A stretch of 64,000 nucleotides of DNA from Lentisphaeria bacterium (lineage in GTDB: Bacteria; Verrucomicrobiota; Lentisphaeria; Victivallales; Victivallaceae). The number at the start of each line of letters is the position of its first letter. Position 1 is the stretch's first letter. A program made the translations under genes and the position numbers. Shown piece after piece: positions 44,453-54,873 of the stretch. The stretch is taken from NCBI GenBank assembly GCA_018265615.1, contig JABLYX010000014.1:22871-86870 (forward strand), given 5' to 3'. The notes beneath the pieces are model-generated. The model saw only the letters and a program-made list of their open reading frames with translations, did no database searches and had not been told where the DNA came from.

Positions 44453-45511
44453 ATGAAAGTCGCGGGTACGTCTCCGAATGTGAGGCAGTGCAACTGCAAC
44501 CTGGTCAAATGGTTCCTGCTTTCGAACGGGAGCGCGACGAAGCCGGAGATCGCGGAGGCGACCGGGATCAGCCTGATGACTGTCGGGAAAATCGTGAATG
44601 CGATGCTCGAAGAGGGCACGCTGCGGAAATGCGGCATGAGCGAAACCGGCCTCGGCAGGCGCGCGGAGCAGTTCGAGCTCGACGGCGACCGGAGCTGTTC
44701 GGTTTCGCTGCGGTTCCGGGACGCCGGCGTCGATTTCGTCGCGGCGAATGAGTTCGGCACGCTGCTGCGGGAGCATTTCGCGCCGATGCCGGAGGGGTAT
44801 CTGATCCCCGACCTGGCTCCGGTGCTGGCCGGATTCCTCGGCGGGCTCCCGGCGCTGCGCTCGGCCGTCGCGGGGTTCCCCGCCGCGGTGTTCGGCGGCC
44901 GGATCCACAGCGGCCACCTCTGCCAGTTCCAGCGCGTTGATCTCCAGGAGCAGCTCGACGCGCTTTTCGGCATCCCGGTCTGGATGGGGCGCGACCTGAA
45001 TCTCGCCACGGTCGGGTACAGCCGCCGCGGCCTCGCGCCGATGGCGCAGGAGACGCCGGCGCTGCAGGATATCGCCTGCTTCCTGCTCGACCCCTCCGGC
45101 TACGGCGCGGGCTGCATGGTCGGGGGGCGCGTGCTGCGCGGCGCGGACTTCTTCGCGGGGGAGGTCGGGCGCATGCCGCTGCCCGGCGGGCGCTGTATCC
45201 GCGAAGCCGCCGCGGAAGAGGTCCCGGACGAGGAGTACATCGAGTGCGTCGCCCATCTGCTCGGAGCGGTGGTCTGCGTCGTGAATCCGCGCGCGGCGAT
45301 CTTCTCGGGCCGGTCGGTCCGCCCGCGGCTGCTGCCGGAGATCGGCCGCCGGATCCGCACGCGCATCCGTTTCCAGTGGGAGGGCGAGGCGAACGTCTGC
45401 CCCGAACTGCTTTACGAACCCGACATCTGGCCCGATTACCGGGCCGGGATGGTCTACCGCGCGACCCGGCGCCTCCACTCCGGCGTGCAGATGGTCGACG
45501 ATGTGTTCTGA
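44453..45511 (+). CDS. ROK-family regulator, degenerate kinase domain
   Basis: A 352-residue protein. A MarR-like winged helix is at about 15-75 ([43 protein letters not shown]). The rest is a ROK-type two-lobed domain ([38 protein letters not shown]). The CxCGxxGC zinc motif of typical ROK repressors is missing. It probably represses its own gene and sugar genes in response to a sugar ligand. I chose the ATG at 44453; a GTG at 44414 lies too close to the transcription start. Confidence 0.78.
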   Translation: MKVAGTSPNVRQCNCNLVKWFLLSNGSATKPEIAEATGISLMTVGKIVNAMLEEGTLRKCGMSETGLGRRAEQFELDGDRSCSVSLRFRDAGVDFVAANEFGTLLREHFAPMPEGYLIPDLAPVLAGFLGGLPALRSAVAGFPAAVFGGRIHSGHLCQFQRVDLQEQLDALFGIPVWMGRDLNLATVGYSRRGLAPMAQETPALQDIACFLLDPSGYGAGCMVGGRVLRGADFFAGEVGRMPLPGGRCIREAAAEEVPDEEYIECVAHLLGAVVCVVNPRAAIFSGRSVRPRLLPEIGRRIRTRIRFQWEGEANVCPELLYEPDIWPDYRAGMVYRATRRLHSGVQMVDDVF

Positions 45512-45791
45512 GGCCCGGGAAACGGACGGCCGGGAGCCCCGCTGCCGGCCCGGATGCGGGGCGTGCTGCATCGCGCCGTCGATCAGCTCCGCGATTCCCG
45601 GAATGCCGGAGGGGAAGCCCGCCGGCGTGCCCTGCGTGAACCTCGACGCGGAGTTCCGCTGCCGGATCTTCAGCTCGCCGGAGCGGCCGCGCGTGTGCGC
45701 TTCGCTCCGTCCCGGCCCGGAGATGTGCGGCTCCTGCCGCGGGGAGGCGCTCGCATACCTCGCCCGCCTCGAAGAACTGACGCGCCCCTGA
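45501..45791 (+). CDS. YkgJ-family cysteine cluster protein
   Basis: A 96-residue protein with the UPF0153/YkgJ Cys pattern: CRPGCGACC, then PCVNL, FRCRIF, RVC and CGSC. A metal or Fe-S cluster is assumed for the family; the function is unknown. It begins within the last codons of the ROK gene (11-bp overlap). Confidence 0.85.
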   Translation: MCSEARETDGREPRCRPGCGACCIAPSISSAIPGMPEGKPAGVPCVNLDAEFRCRIFSSPERPRVCASLRPGPEMCGSCRGEALAYLARLEELTRP

Positions 45792-45849
45792 ACGGCGGCG
45801 CATCCGGGAACACCTGTTGAGGAAACAGGAATAATTTTCATTCTCCCAC

Positions 45850-45878
45850 TTGTAAATTAGCTCGATCTAATTTATATT
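45850..45878 (+). promoter_or_regulatory. Promoter of the heme-degradation operon with embedded inverted repeat
   Basis: TTGTAA (45850-45855), 17-base spacer, TATATT (45873-45878). The spacer holds a perfect inverted repeat AAATTAG-N6-CTAATTT (45854-45873), placed as a repressor operator would be. Confidence 0.6.
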
Positions 45879-45907
45879 AATCGGCATCAACGGACAGGGA
45901 GGGAGCG

Positions 45908-46330
45908 ATGATGGAAACCCCGGAGACGGGAAATTCGAAGCCTGTCCGCCGGGCGCTTCTGCTGGCCGGCGGATGGTGCTGTATCCTGCTCGGGATCCTC
46001 GGGGCGCTTCTGCCGCTGCTGCCGACGACCCCCTTTCTGTTGGCGGCGGCAGCATGTTTCGCGGGGAGCTCCCCGCGTATGCGGGACCGGCTGCTGCGGT
46101 GTTCCTTTCTGCGGCACTACTTTGAAAACTACCGTTCCGGCAGCGGGGTCCCGGTGCGGACGAAGTGCGTCAGCCTCGCGTTCCTGTGGATCACGCTGGG
46201 GATCTCCGCGCTGCTGAAAGACAACATGACATACCGGGGGATCCTGCTGCTTGTCGGGATCGCCGTTTCCACCCACATCCTGATGCTCAGGGGGAGGAAG
46301 CGCGTGCCTCCGGAGAAAGGCGAAGGGTGA
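45908..46330 (+). CDS. DUF454 (YbaN-like) inner-membrane protein
   Basis: A 140-residue protein with two N-terminal and two C-terminal membrane helices and the DUF454 motif LGALLPLLPTTPFLLAAAACFAGSSPRM. The function is unknown. AGGGAGGG is upstream. It is first in the operon with the HutW-like enzyme and flavodoxin; only 4 bases separate it from the next start, so it may help heme entry or handling (inference). Confidence 0.85.
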   Translation: MMETPETGNSKPVRRALLLAGGWCCILLGILGALLPLLPTTPFLLAAAACFAGSSPRMRDRLLRCSFLRHYFENYRSGSGVPVRTKCVSLAFLWITLGISALLKDNMTYRGILLLVGIAVSTHILMLRGRKRVPPEKGEG

Positions 46331-46334
46331 CCGG

Positions 46335-47897
46335 GTGTTCGGTTTCGGAAAAGAGAAGATGGTCTGGACGCGGGACGCGCGGGAGCTGCTCGAAAAAGCC
46401 CCGCCGTTCATCGTGAAGTTCGCCGCGGCCGCGGCGGAAAAGGAGGCGCGGAAACGCGGGCTCGCCGCCGTCTCCGTCGAACTGGTCCGGGAGCTGGCCG
46501 ACGCGGGCTCCCCGCGGAAGCGCGGCGGAGCGGAGCCGTTCCGGCTCGCGGAGTGCTTCGCCGCGGAGACGGAGAACCCGCTCTACGGCTCGTTCCCCGC
46601 CGCGACGCTGACCAATAACCACTCCTCCAAACTCGATGCGGGGCTCCCGCGGGAGCAGTATGAGGCGGTGTGGGAGGAGGCCGTTTCGCATGCGCCCCGG
46701 CACGGGAGGCGCGCGCTCTATGTGCATACGCCGTTCTGCTCCACGCACTGCAGATACTGCGGCTTCTTTGTGAACGGCAGCGCGCCCGGCGTGCTGGACC
46801 GCTATACGGATTACCTGGTCCGGGAGCTTGAGATGATGCGCGGCAAAGCCGCCGTTGCGGAGTATCCCGTCAACTGCGTCTATTTCGGCGGCGGGACCCC
46901 GAGCGACCTCAGCGCCGCGAACCTCGAACGGATCCTGAAGACGCTGCGGAGCTTCAACCTCGCCGCCGACTGTGAGATCACGCTTGAGGGGCGGGTCAGC
47001 TCGCTCACGCCGGAGAAGGTCCGGGTCTGCTCCGACTATGGCGTGAACCGCTACTCCCTCGGCGTCCAGACCTTCCGGACGGAGCTGCGCCGCTCGATGG
47101 GGCGGATCTCGGACCGGGGCGAAGTCATCTCCGCCCTGCGGAGCCTCGCGGAGTCGAACCACGCCGCCGTCGTGATCGACCTGATCTACGGCCTGCCCGG
47201 GCAGACCATGCGGATGTGGGAGGAGGACCTGCGGACGCTGTTCGAGGAGTGCCCGGTCTCCGGCGTCGACCACTATCCGCTGATCCTGATGCCGGGGACG
47301 CCGCTCGCGCGGGCCGTGAAGGCCGGGACCCTGCCGCCGGCGCCGGACGCCGCGGAGCGGGCCGATATGTTCCTGCGGGGCGTCGAGCTCATGGAGTCGA
47401 ACCACGCGCGCCGGATCTCGCTCAAGCACTTCGCCCTCGACGAGCGCGAACGAAACTGCTACAACCGGCTTCAGGCGTTCAACGGCTGCTGCTTCCCCGC
47501 CGGCTGCGGGGGCGGCGGCACGGTGAACGGCTTCTTCTTCTACCAGGGCGGGACCCTCGAACGCTATTATGAGATGGTGGACGGAAAGCGCAAGCCGCTG
47601 ACGCAGGTTTCCGCCGCCGGCCCGGACGCGGAGGTGCTGAACCGCATCGACGGCGGGATCCGCATCGACTGCGGCTTCCACCCCGGCAGGATCGGGCGCG
47701 CCGCCGGCTTCACGGAGTGCGACCTCGCCGCGCTGTTCCGGCCGCTGCTCGGGCAGTACGAAGCGCGCGGCCTCGTGAAGACGGACGATGACGGCTGGGT
47801 GAACCTGACGCCGGCCGGGCAGTTCTGGCACAACGCGATCATAGAAAACCTCAAACACCTGTTCCTGCACAGGCGGGAGCTCGAAGGAGCTGAATGA
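46335..47897 (+). CDS. Radical-SAM heme-degrading enzyme, HutW/ChuW/HmuW-like, with N-terminal PCP_red-like domain
   Basis: A 520-residue protein. Residues about 10-57 resemble a PCP_red domain (DARELLEKAPPFIVKFAAAAAEKEA). The radical SAM cluster motif is CSTHCRYC (Cys135, Cys139, Cys142), followed by YFGGGTPS and a HemN-like fold with VQTFRTELRRSMGR. ChuW and HutW open heme without oxygen, giving anaerobilin and free iron. The flavodoxin partner directly downstream supports this over a HemN or HemW role. The GTG at 46335 has AAGGG upstream; an ATG at 46359 would cut into the first domain. Confidence 0.72.
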   Translation: MFGFGKEKMVWTRDARELLEKAPPFIVKFAAAAAEKEARKRGLAAVSVELVRELADAGSPRKRGGAEPFRLAECFAAETENPLYGSFPAATLTNNHSSKLDAGLPREQYEAVWEEAVSHAPRHGRRALYVHTPFCSTHCRYCGFFVNGSAPGVLDRYTDYLVRELEMMRGKAAVAEYPVNCVYFGGGTPSDLSAANLERILKTLRSFNLAADCEITLEGRVSSLTPEKVRVCSDYGVNRYSLGVQTFRTELRRSMGRISDRGEVISALRSLAESNHAAVVIDLIYGLPGQTMRMWEEDLRTLFEECPVSGVDHYPLILMPGTPLARAVKAGTLPPAPDAAERADMFLRGVELMESNHARRISLKHFALDERERNCYNRLQAFNGCCFPAGCGGGGTVNGFFFYQGGTLERYYEMVDGKRKPLTQVSAAGPDAEVLNRIDGGIRIDCGFHPGRIGRAAGFTECDLAALFRPLLGQYEARGLVKTDDDGWVNLTPAGQFWHNAIIENLKHLFLHRRELEGAE

Positions 47898-48403
47898 TGA
47901 ACGTACTGATTGCATACTCTTCAAAGACGGGCAACACGAAAGCCGTGGCGGAAGCGGTCGCCGGAGCGCTGGGGGAGGGGGCCGTGCTTGCGCCGGTTTC
48001 CGTCGCCCCCGCTTACGAGCCCTTCGACCTCGTGATCGTCGGGTTCTGGATCGACAAGGGCGGGCCGGACGCGGAGGCGCTCCGCTACATCCGGCAACTG
48101 AAGGGGAAGCGGGTCGCGTTCTTCTTCACCCTGGGGGCCGACCCCGATTCCGGGCACGCGAAGGATTGCCTCGAACGGTCGAAGGCGTGCTTCGGCGGGA
48201 ACGAGCTGACCGGGCACTTTTTCTGCCAGGGGCGGATTTCCGAGGCGATGATGAAGTGGATGAAGCGGATCCCGAAGTGGATGCCGCATGGCCCGACGCC
48301 GGAACGGCTCGCGCGCTGGGAACGGGCGTCGACCCATCCCGACGCGGACGATCTTGCGCGCGCGGCGTGGTACTTCAAAGAGCTCACGACGCTGCACCGG
48401 TGA
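47894..48403 (+). CDS. Flavodoxin-family protein
   Basis: A 169-residue protein with the phosphate-binding loop SSKTGNTK at residues 9-16, then VIVGFWIDKGGPDAEALRYI and VAFFFTLGADPDSGHAKDCL. It overlaps the radical-SAM gene. In Fusobacterium the analogous HmuF flavodoxin is described as working with HmuW; electron donation to the heme enzyme or reduction of its product is the likely role. An ATG at 47897 is an alternative start. Confidence 0.82.
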   Translation: MMNVLIAYSSKTGNTKAVAEAVAGALGEGAVLAPVSVAPAYEPFDLVIVGFWIDKGGPDAEALRYIRQLKGKRVAFFFTLGADPDSGHAKDCLERSKACFGGNELTGHFFCQGRISEAMMKWMKRIPKWMPHGPTPERLARWERASTHPDADDLARAAWYFKELTTLHR

Positions 48404-48409
48404 CGGAAA

Positions 48410-48466
48410 CGCCCCGGAAAGCGCGGCTTCCCGGGGCGGAAAGAACGGGGGGCGCTCCGCCCCCCG
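48410..48466. terminator. Two strong hairpins between convergent operons
   Basis: The first hairpin pairs 48410-48422 (CGCCCCGGAAAGC) with 48426-48438. The second pairs 48446-48454 (CGGGGGGCG) with 48458-48466. They lie between the stops of the flavodoxin and clpC genes. T tracts are short. Confidence 0.65.
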
Positions 48467-48472
48467 CACACG

Positions 48473-50977
<2,505 letters not shown>

Positions 50978-51013
50978 ATGTGCTCCTCCTCTCAGATTAC
51001 ATAACGATATGAC

Positions 51014-51041
51014 AATATAAACGCTTTTTTTTACAAGTCAA
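51014..51041 (-). promoter_or_regulatory. Promoter of clpC
   Basis: On the minus strand TTGACT (51041-51036), 16-base spacer, TATATT (51019-51014). Its -35 lies 1 base from that of the divergent mnmA promoter. Confidence 0.65.
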
Positions 51042-51042
51042 C

Positions 51043-51071
51043 TTGAAAAGTTAACCAATTTACTTTATACT
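51043..51071 (+). promoter_or_regulatory. Promoter of mnmA
   Basis: TTGAAA (51043-51048), 17-base spacer, TATACT (51066-51071). Confidence 0.6.
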
Positions 51072-51101
51072 ATCGAAAAGATTGAAATCGAGGTGAGTCC
51101 C

Positions 51102-52175
51102 ATGAAGGAAAAGATCGTTGTCGCGCTGTCGGGCGGGGTGGATTCCTCGGTCGCGGCGGCGCTGGCGGTCGAGGCCGGGTACGAGGTCGTCGGCGCGACG
51201 CTGCGCCTGAAACACCCCGACCCGGCGTTTTCGGCCGCGCAGCTCTGCGCGTCGAAGAACGACGAGGCGGCGCTGGAGCAGGTCGTGCGGGCGCTCGGCA
51301 TCGAACACCGTTACATCGAGGGCTTCGAACGCTTCCGGGAACGGGTGCTCGAACCCGCCGCCCGCGACTATATGGCGGGACGGACGCCGAATCCGTGCTG
51401 CGACTGCAATCTGCTCGTGAAGTTCGGCATGCTCGTCGGCTTCGCGGAGGAGATCGGCGCCTCGCGCGTGCTGACCGGCCACTACGCGAAGCTCGCGCGC
51501 GAGCCGGAGGGGTTCGTGCTGCGGCGCGGCGGCGACCCGAAGAAGGACCAGAGCTATTTCCTCTACCGCCTGACGCAGCGCGAGCTCTCGAAGCTCTCGT
51601 TCCCGGTCGGGGCGATGGAGAAGAGCGCGGTGCGGGAGATCGCGGCGCGGCTCGGGCTGGCCACGTCGCGGAAGCCGGACAGCCAGGACGCCTGCTTCCA
51701 GGTCGGCGGCGAGTGTTTCGGCGAGACGCTGCGGCGGCTCTGCGGATTTCCCGCGAAGCCGGGGCGCTTCGTCTTCCGCGGCAGGACGGTCGGCCGCCAC
51801 GCGGGCGCGCACCGGTTCACGATCGGGCAGCGCAAGGGGCTGAACGTCGCGCTCGGCGTGCCTGCCTATGTCGCGGCGATCGATCCGGAGTCGGGGGACG
51901 TGCTCCTGGAGACGGAGCCGGAGGCGCTGCTCTCGCGGAGCTTCCCGGTCCGCAATGCCGCATGGCAGCTCGGCGCTCCGCCGGAGGGGGAGGGGCTCGA
52001 GGTGCAGATCCGCTACCGCAGCCGCGCGGTCCCGTGCCGGGTCGAAGCGGCACGGGAGGGGGAGCTGCGCGTGATCCCGGCCGAACCGCTGCGGGCGGTC
52101 ACGCCGGGACAGGCGGCGGTCTTCTACCGCGGCGACAGGCTGCTCGGCGGGGGGGTGATCGGATCATGCTGCTGA
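51102..52175 (+). CDS. mnmA: tRNA-specific 2-thiouridylase MnmA
   Basis: A 357-residue MnmA, standard length. The PP-loop is VALSGGVDSSVAAAL. The two catalytic Cys are expected in TPNPCCDCN and DSQDACF. It also has HAGAHRFTIGQRKGL. It thiolates U34 of tRNA Lys, Glu and Gln, so the tRNA-Gln(UUG) in this window is a substrate. The ATG at 51102 has GAGGTGAG upstream. It overlaps rlmH by 10 bp. Confidence 0.93.
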   Translation: MKEKIVVALSGGVDSSVAAALAVEAGYEVVGATLRLKHPDPAFSAAQLCASKNDEAALEQVVRALGIEHRYIEGFERFRERVLEPAARDYMAGRTPNPCCDCNLLVKFGMLVGFAEEIGASRVLTGHYAKLAREPEGFVLRRGGDPKKDQSYFLYRLTQRELSKLSFPVGAMEKSAVREIAARLGLATSRKPDSQDACFQVGGECFGETLRRLCGFPAKPGRFVFRGRTVGRHAGAHRFTIGQRKGLNVALGVPAYVAAIDPESGDVLLETEPEALLSRSFPVRNAAWQLGAPPEGEGLEVQIRYRSRAVPCRVEAAREGELRVIPAEPLRAVTPGQAAVFYRGDRLLGGGVIGSCC

Positions 52176-52603
52176 AGCTCGTTTCCGTCGGAAAACTCAA
52201 GGACCGCGCGATGCAGGCGCGCTGCGACGAGTTCGCGAAGTGGCTCTCGCCGTATGCGAAGCTCGAAATCGTCGAGCTGCCCGATTCGAACGTCGCGAAG
52301 GAGGGGCAGGCGATCCTGAAGGCGCTCGAAAAGGAGCGCAATTCCGCCGTCGTCGTGCTGTCGGAGGAGGGCAGGGAGTTCACGAGCGCGCAGTTCGCCG
52401 GGAAGCTCGGCGCGTTCGACCGCAAAACCGTCTTCGTGATCGGCGGCCCCTGCGGGCTCGCGCCTGAAGTCAAGGCGCGGGCGGAGCTGCTCTGGTCGCT
52501 CTCGAAGCTCACCTTTACGCATGAGCTCGCGCGGCTGCTTCTGATGGAGCAGCTCTTCCGCGCGACGAACATCCTGCATGGCGGCAGCTACCACAACCCG
52601 TGA
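52166..52603 (+). CDS. rlmH: 23S rRNA (pseudouridine1915-N3)-methyltransferase
   Basis: A 145-residue SPOUT methyltransferase. The knot motif has VFVIGGPCGL and the C-terminal signature LLLMEQLFRATNILHGGSYHN. It methylates pseudouridine 1915 in helix 69 of the ribosome. It starts within mnmA, which suggests translational coupling and a shared RNA-modification operon. Confidence 0.95.
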   Translation: MLLKLVSVGKLKDRAMQARCDEFAKWLSPYAKLEIVELPDSNVAKEGQAILKALEKERNSAVVVLSEEGREFTSAQFAGKLGAFDRKTVFVIGGPCGLAPEVKARAELLWSLSKLTFTHELARLLLMEQLFRATNILHGGSYHNP

Positions 52604-52614
52604 GGAGTCCGTTT

Positions 52615-53367
52615 ATGAAAGAGTATGTGGCGGAAAACGCGAAGGTCATCGACGGCTGGTGCCGCGACGGCTGGGAGTGGTCGCTCCCGGTTTCGCACGA
52701 GGTGTACGAGGAGGCGCGGCGCGGAAACTTCCGCCTGCTGCTGACGCCGGTGAAGCCGGTTCCGCGCGGCTGGTTCGGCGAACTGCGCGGCAGGCGGGTG
52801 CTGGCGCTCGCCGCGGGCGGCGGCCAGCAGGGACCGCTCCTGGCCGCGCAGGGGGCGGAGGTGACCGTCATGGATTTCTCGGAGGAGCAGCTCAGGCGCG
52901 AACGCGGGGTGCGGGAGCGCGAGGGGTACGCCATCCGGATCGTTCAGGGGGACATGAGCGAGGCGTTTCCGTTCGGGGACGGCGAATTCGACCTCATCGT
53001 CCACCCCGTCGCGAATGTCTACGTGCGGGACGTCGCGCATGTCTGGCGCGAGTGCGCCCGCGTGCTGAAGCCCGGCGGGCTCCTGATGGCCGGGCTGGAC
53101 AACGGGATCAACTTCATCACGGACGACGGCGGGACGCGCATCGAAAACGCGCTGCCGTTCGATCCGCTCGCGGATGAGGAACTGCGTCGGAAGAGCCTTG
53201 AGACGAATTCCGGGTTCCAGTTCTCCCACACGGCCGGGGAACAGCTCGGGGGACAGCTGAAAGCGGGCTTTGAGCTGATCGACCTCTACGAGGATACGAA
53301 CGGTTCGGGGCGGCTGCACGAGCTGAACATCCCCGCCTTCTGGGCCACGCTCGCGCGGAAACGGTGA
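52615..53367 (+). CDS. Class I SAM-dependent methyltransferase
   Basis: A 250-residue methyltransferase. Motif I is VLALAAGGGQQGPLLAAQGAEVTVMDFS, and later parts read FDLIVHPVANVYVRDVAHVWRECARVLKPGG. The substrate is unknown. The ATG at 52615 has GAGGAG upstream. It follows rlmH by 11 bp; that context does not define its target. Confidence 0.85.
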   Translation: MKEYVAENAKVIDGWCRDGWEWSLPVSHEVYEEARRGNFRLLLTPVKPVPRGWFGELRGRRVLALAAGGGQQGPLLAAQGAEVTVMDFSEEQLRRERGVREREGYAIRIVQGDMSEAFPFGDGEFDLIVHPVANVYVRDVAHVWRECARVLKPGGLLMAGLDNGINFITDDGGTRIENALPFDPLADEELRRKSLETNSGFQFSHTAGEQLGGQLKAGFELIDLYEDTNGSGRLHELNIPAFWATLARKR

Positions 53368-53389
53368 GGCGGCGCACCCGCCGTCCGCG

Positions 53390-54478
53390 TCACTGGTGGC
53401 GGAGCTGTTCGAGGCGCTGCTCGCAGACGATCATCAGAATCTGGTCGAGGATCAGCTCGAGGTCTCCTTCCATGAGCTTCGGCAGGTCGAACGTATTCAC
53501 GTTGTACCGGTGGTCGGTCACGCGGTTCTGCGGGAAGTTGTAGGTGCGGATGCGCTCGCTGCGGTCGCCGGTGCCGACCTGCGAACGTTTGTCGGCGGCC
53601 TGTTTGCTCGCCTCCTCCTGCTGCTTGTGCTCAAGCATGCGGGCGTAGAGGATGCGCAGCGCGATCTCCTTGTTGCGGTGCTGGGACTTCTCCTGCTGGC
53701 TCGCGACGGAGAGCCCGGTCGGGATATGCGTCACGCGCACCGCGGAGTCGGTCGTGTTCACGCACTGTCCGCCGGGGCCGCTGGAGCGGAACACGTCGAA
53801 GCGCAGGTCCTCCTGGCGGATGTCGAGCTCGACCTCTTCGGCCTCCGGCATGACGGCGACGGTGACGGTCGAGGTGTGGATGCGCCCGCCCGCCTCGGTG
53901 GCCGGGACGCGCTGGACGCGGTGGACCCCCGATTCATACTTCATCAGAGAGAAGACGTCGCAGCCCGAAAGCGAGAACGAAACGTCCTTCACCCCGCCGA
54001 GGTCCGTGTCGGACTGGTCGAGGATCTCGACCTTCCACCCCTGCTTCTCCGCGAAGTGCAGATAGGCGCGGAAGAGCTCCCCGGCGAAGAGCGCGGCTTC
54101 GTCGCCGCCCGCGGCCGGCTTGATCTCCACGATGATGTTCTTCGCGTCGTTCGGGTCGGGCGGCAGCAGCGAGACCTGGATCTCCTCCTCGAGCTTCGCG
54201 GCCCTCGCTTCGAGCGACCCGATGTCGGCGGCCAGAAGGTCGCGCATCTCGGCGTCCTCCTCGACGGTCAGCATCTCTCGGTTTTCCGCGAGTTCGCCGA
54301 GCGCCTTCTTCCAGCTTTCGAACTTGTCGAAGAGGTTTCCGAGTTTGCTGTGCTCCTGCGAGACGCTGCGGAACTCGGTCCCTCTGGAGTAGATGGCGGG
54401 ATCGGCCATGCGCTCCTCAAGCTCGGCGAAGCGGCCGCGCAGGTTGTCGATATATCCGGCAATGTCTTCAGGTATCAT
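53390..54478 (-). CDS. prfA: Peptide chain release factor 1
   Basis: A 362-residue RF1. The stop-codon-reading tripeptide is PAT in HRVQRVPATEAGGRIHTST, as in RF1 (UAA/UAG) rather than RF2. The GGQ motif is intact in SSGPGGQCVNTTDS. I chose the ATG at 54478; a TTG at 54487 is a weak alternative. A hairpin with a T tract ends only 13 bases upstream, between rpmE and prfA, as described separately. Confidence 0.95.
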   Translation of the reverse strand: MIPEDIAGYIDNLRGRFAELEERMADPAIYSRGTEFRSVSQEHSKLGNLFDKFESWKKALGELAENREMLTVEEDAEMRDLLAADIGSLEARAAKLEEEIQVSLLPPDPNDAKNIIVEIKPAAGGDEAALFAGELFRAYLHFAEKQGWKVEILDQSDTDLGGVKDVSFSLSGCDVFSLMKYESGVHRVQRVPATEAGGRIHTSTVTVAVMPEAEEVELDIRQEDLRFDVFRSSGPGGQCVNTTDSAVRVTHIPTGLSVASQQEKSQHRNKEIALRILYARMLEHKQQEEASKQAADKRSQVGTGDRSERIRTYNFPQNRVTDHRYNVNTFDLPKLMEGDLELILDQILMIVCEQRLEQLRHQ

Positions 54479-54491
54479 AGGTCGCAATCCG

Positions 54492-54529
54492 AAAAAGGGC
54501 TTGCTGAACGTAAACGTTCCGGCAAGCCC
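54492..54529 (-). terminator. Terminator or attenuator between rpmE and prfA
   Basis: On the minus strand GGGCTTGCCGGAACG, loop TTTA, CGTTCAGCAAGCCC, then TTTTTC. The stem is 54497-54529 and the T tract 54492-54496. It ends 13 bases before the prfA start. Confidence 0.85.
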
Positions 54530-54550
54530 GGGCAGTGAGTTGTGAAGCGC

Positions 54551-54751
54551 TTACGCCTTCTTGTAGCGGCGGTTGAACTTGTCGATACGGCCCGCCGTGT
54601 CGACGAACTTCTGCTTGCCGGTGAAGAACGGGTGGCACTTCGCGCAGATGCCGACCTTCATCTCGGGACGGGTGGATTTGATATGCCAGACTTCGCCGCA
54701 CGCGCAGGTGACGACGGCATCTTCGTACTTCGGATGAATGTCCTTTTTCAT
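54551..54751 (-). CDS. rpmE: 50S ribosomal protein L31
   Basis: A 66-residue L31 with the zinc-binding Cys set ([10 protein letters not shown] and [11 protein letters not shown]), so it is the Cys-containing C+ form. [13 protein letters not shown] is the usual start and KFNRRYKK the usual end. The ATG at 54751 has GGAG upstream. It is followed by the hairpin and prfA; rpmE-prfA is a common bacterial order. Confidence 0.95.
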   Translation of the reverse strand: MKKDIHPKYEDAVVTCACGEVWHIKSTRPEMKVGICAKCHPFFTGKQKFVDTAGRIDKFNRRYKKA

Positions 54752-54873
54752 TTTGCACAACTCCGTTTTGCAGGTTATATTATGAAAATTCTTTTTCTAA
54801 TGCACATAAGCAACAATCTTTATAAAATAACAGAATTCGGCGGAATTTCAAGTCGGGAACGGGAGGAATTGCA

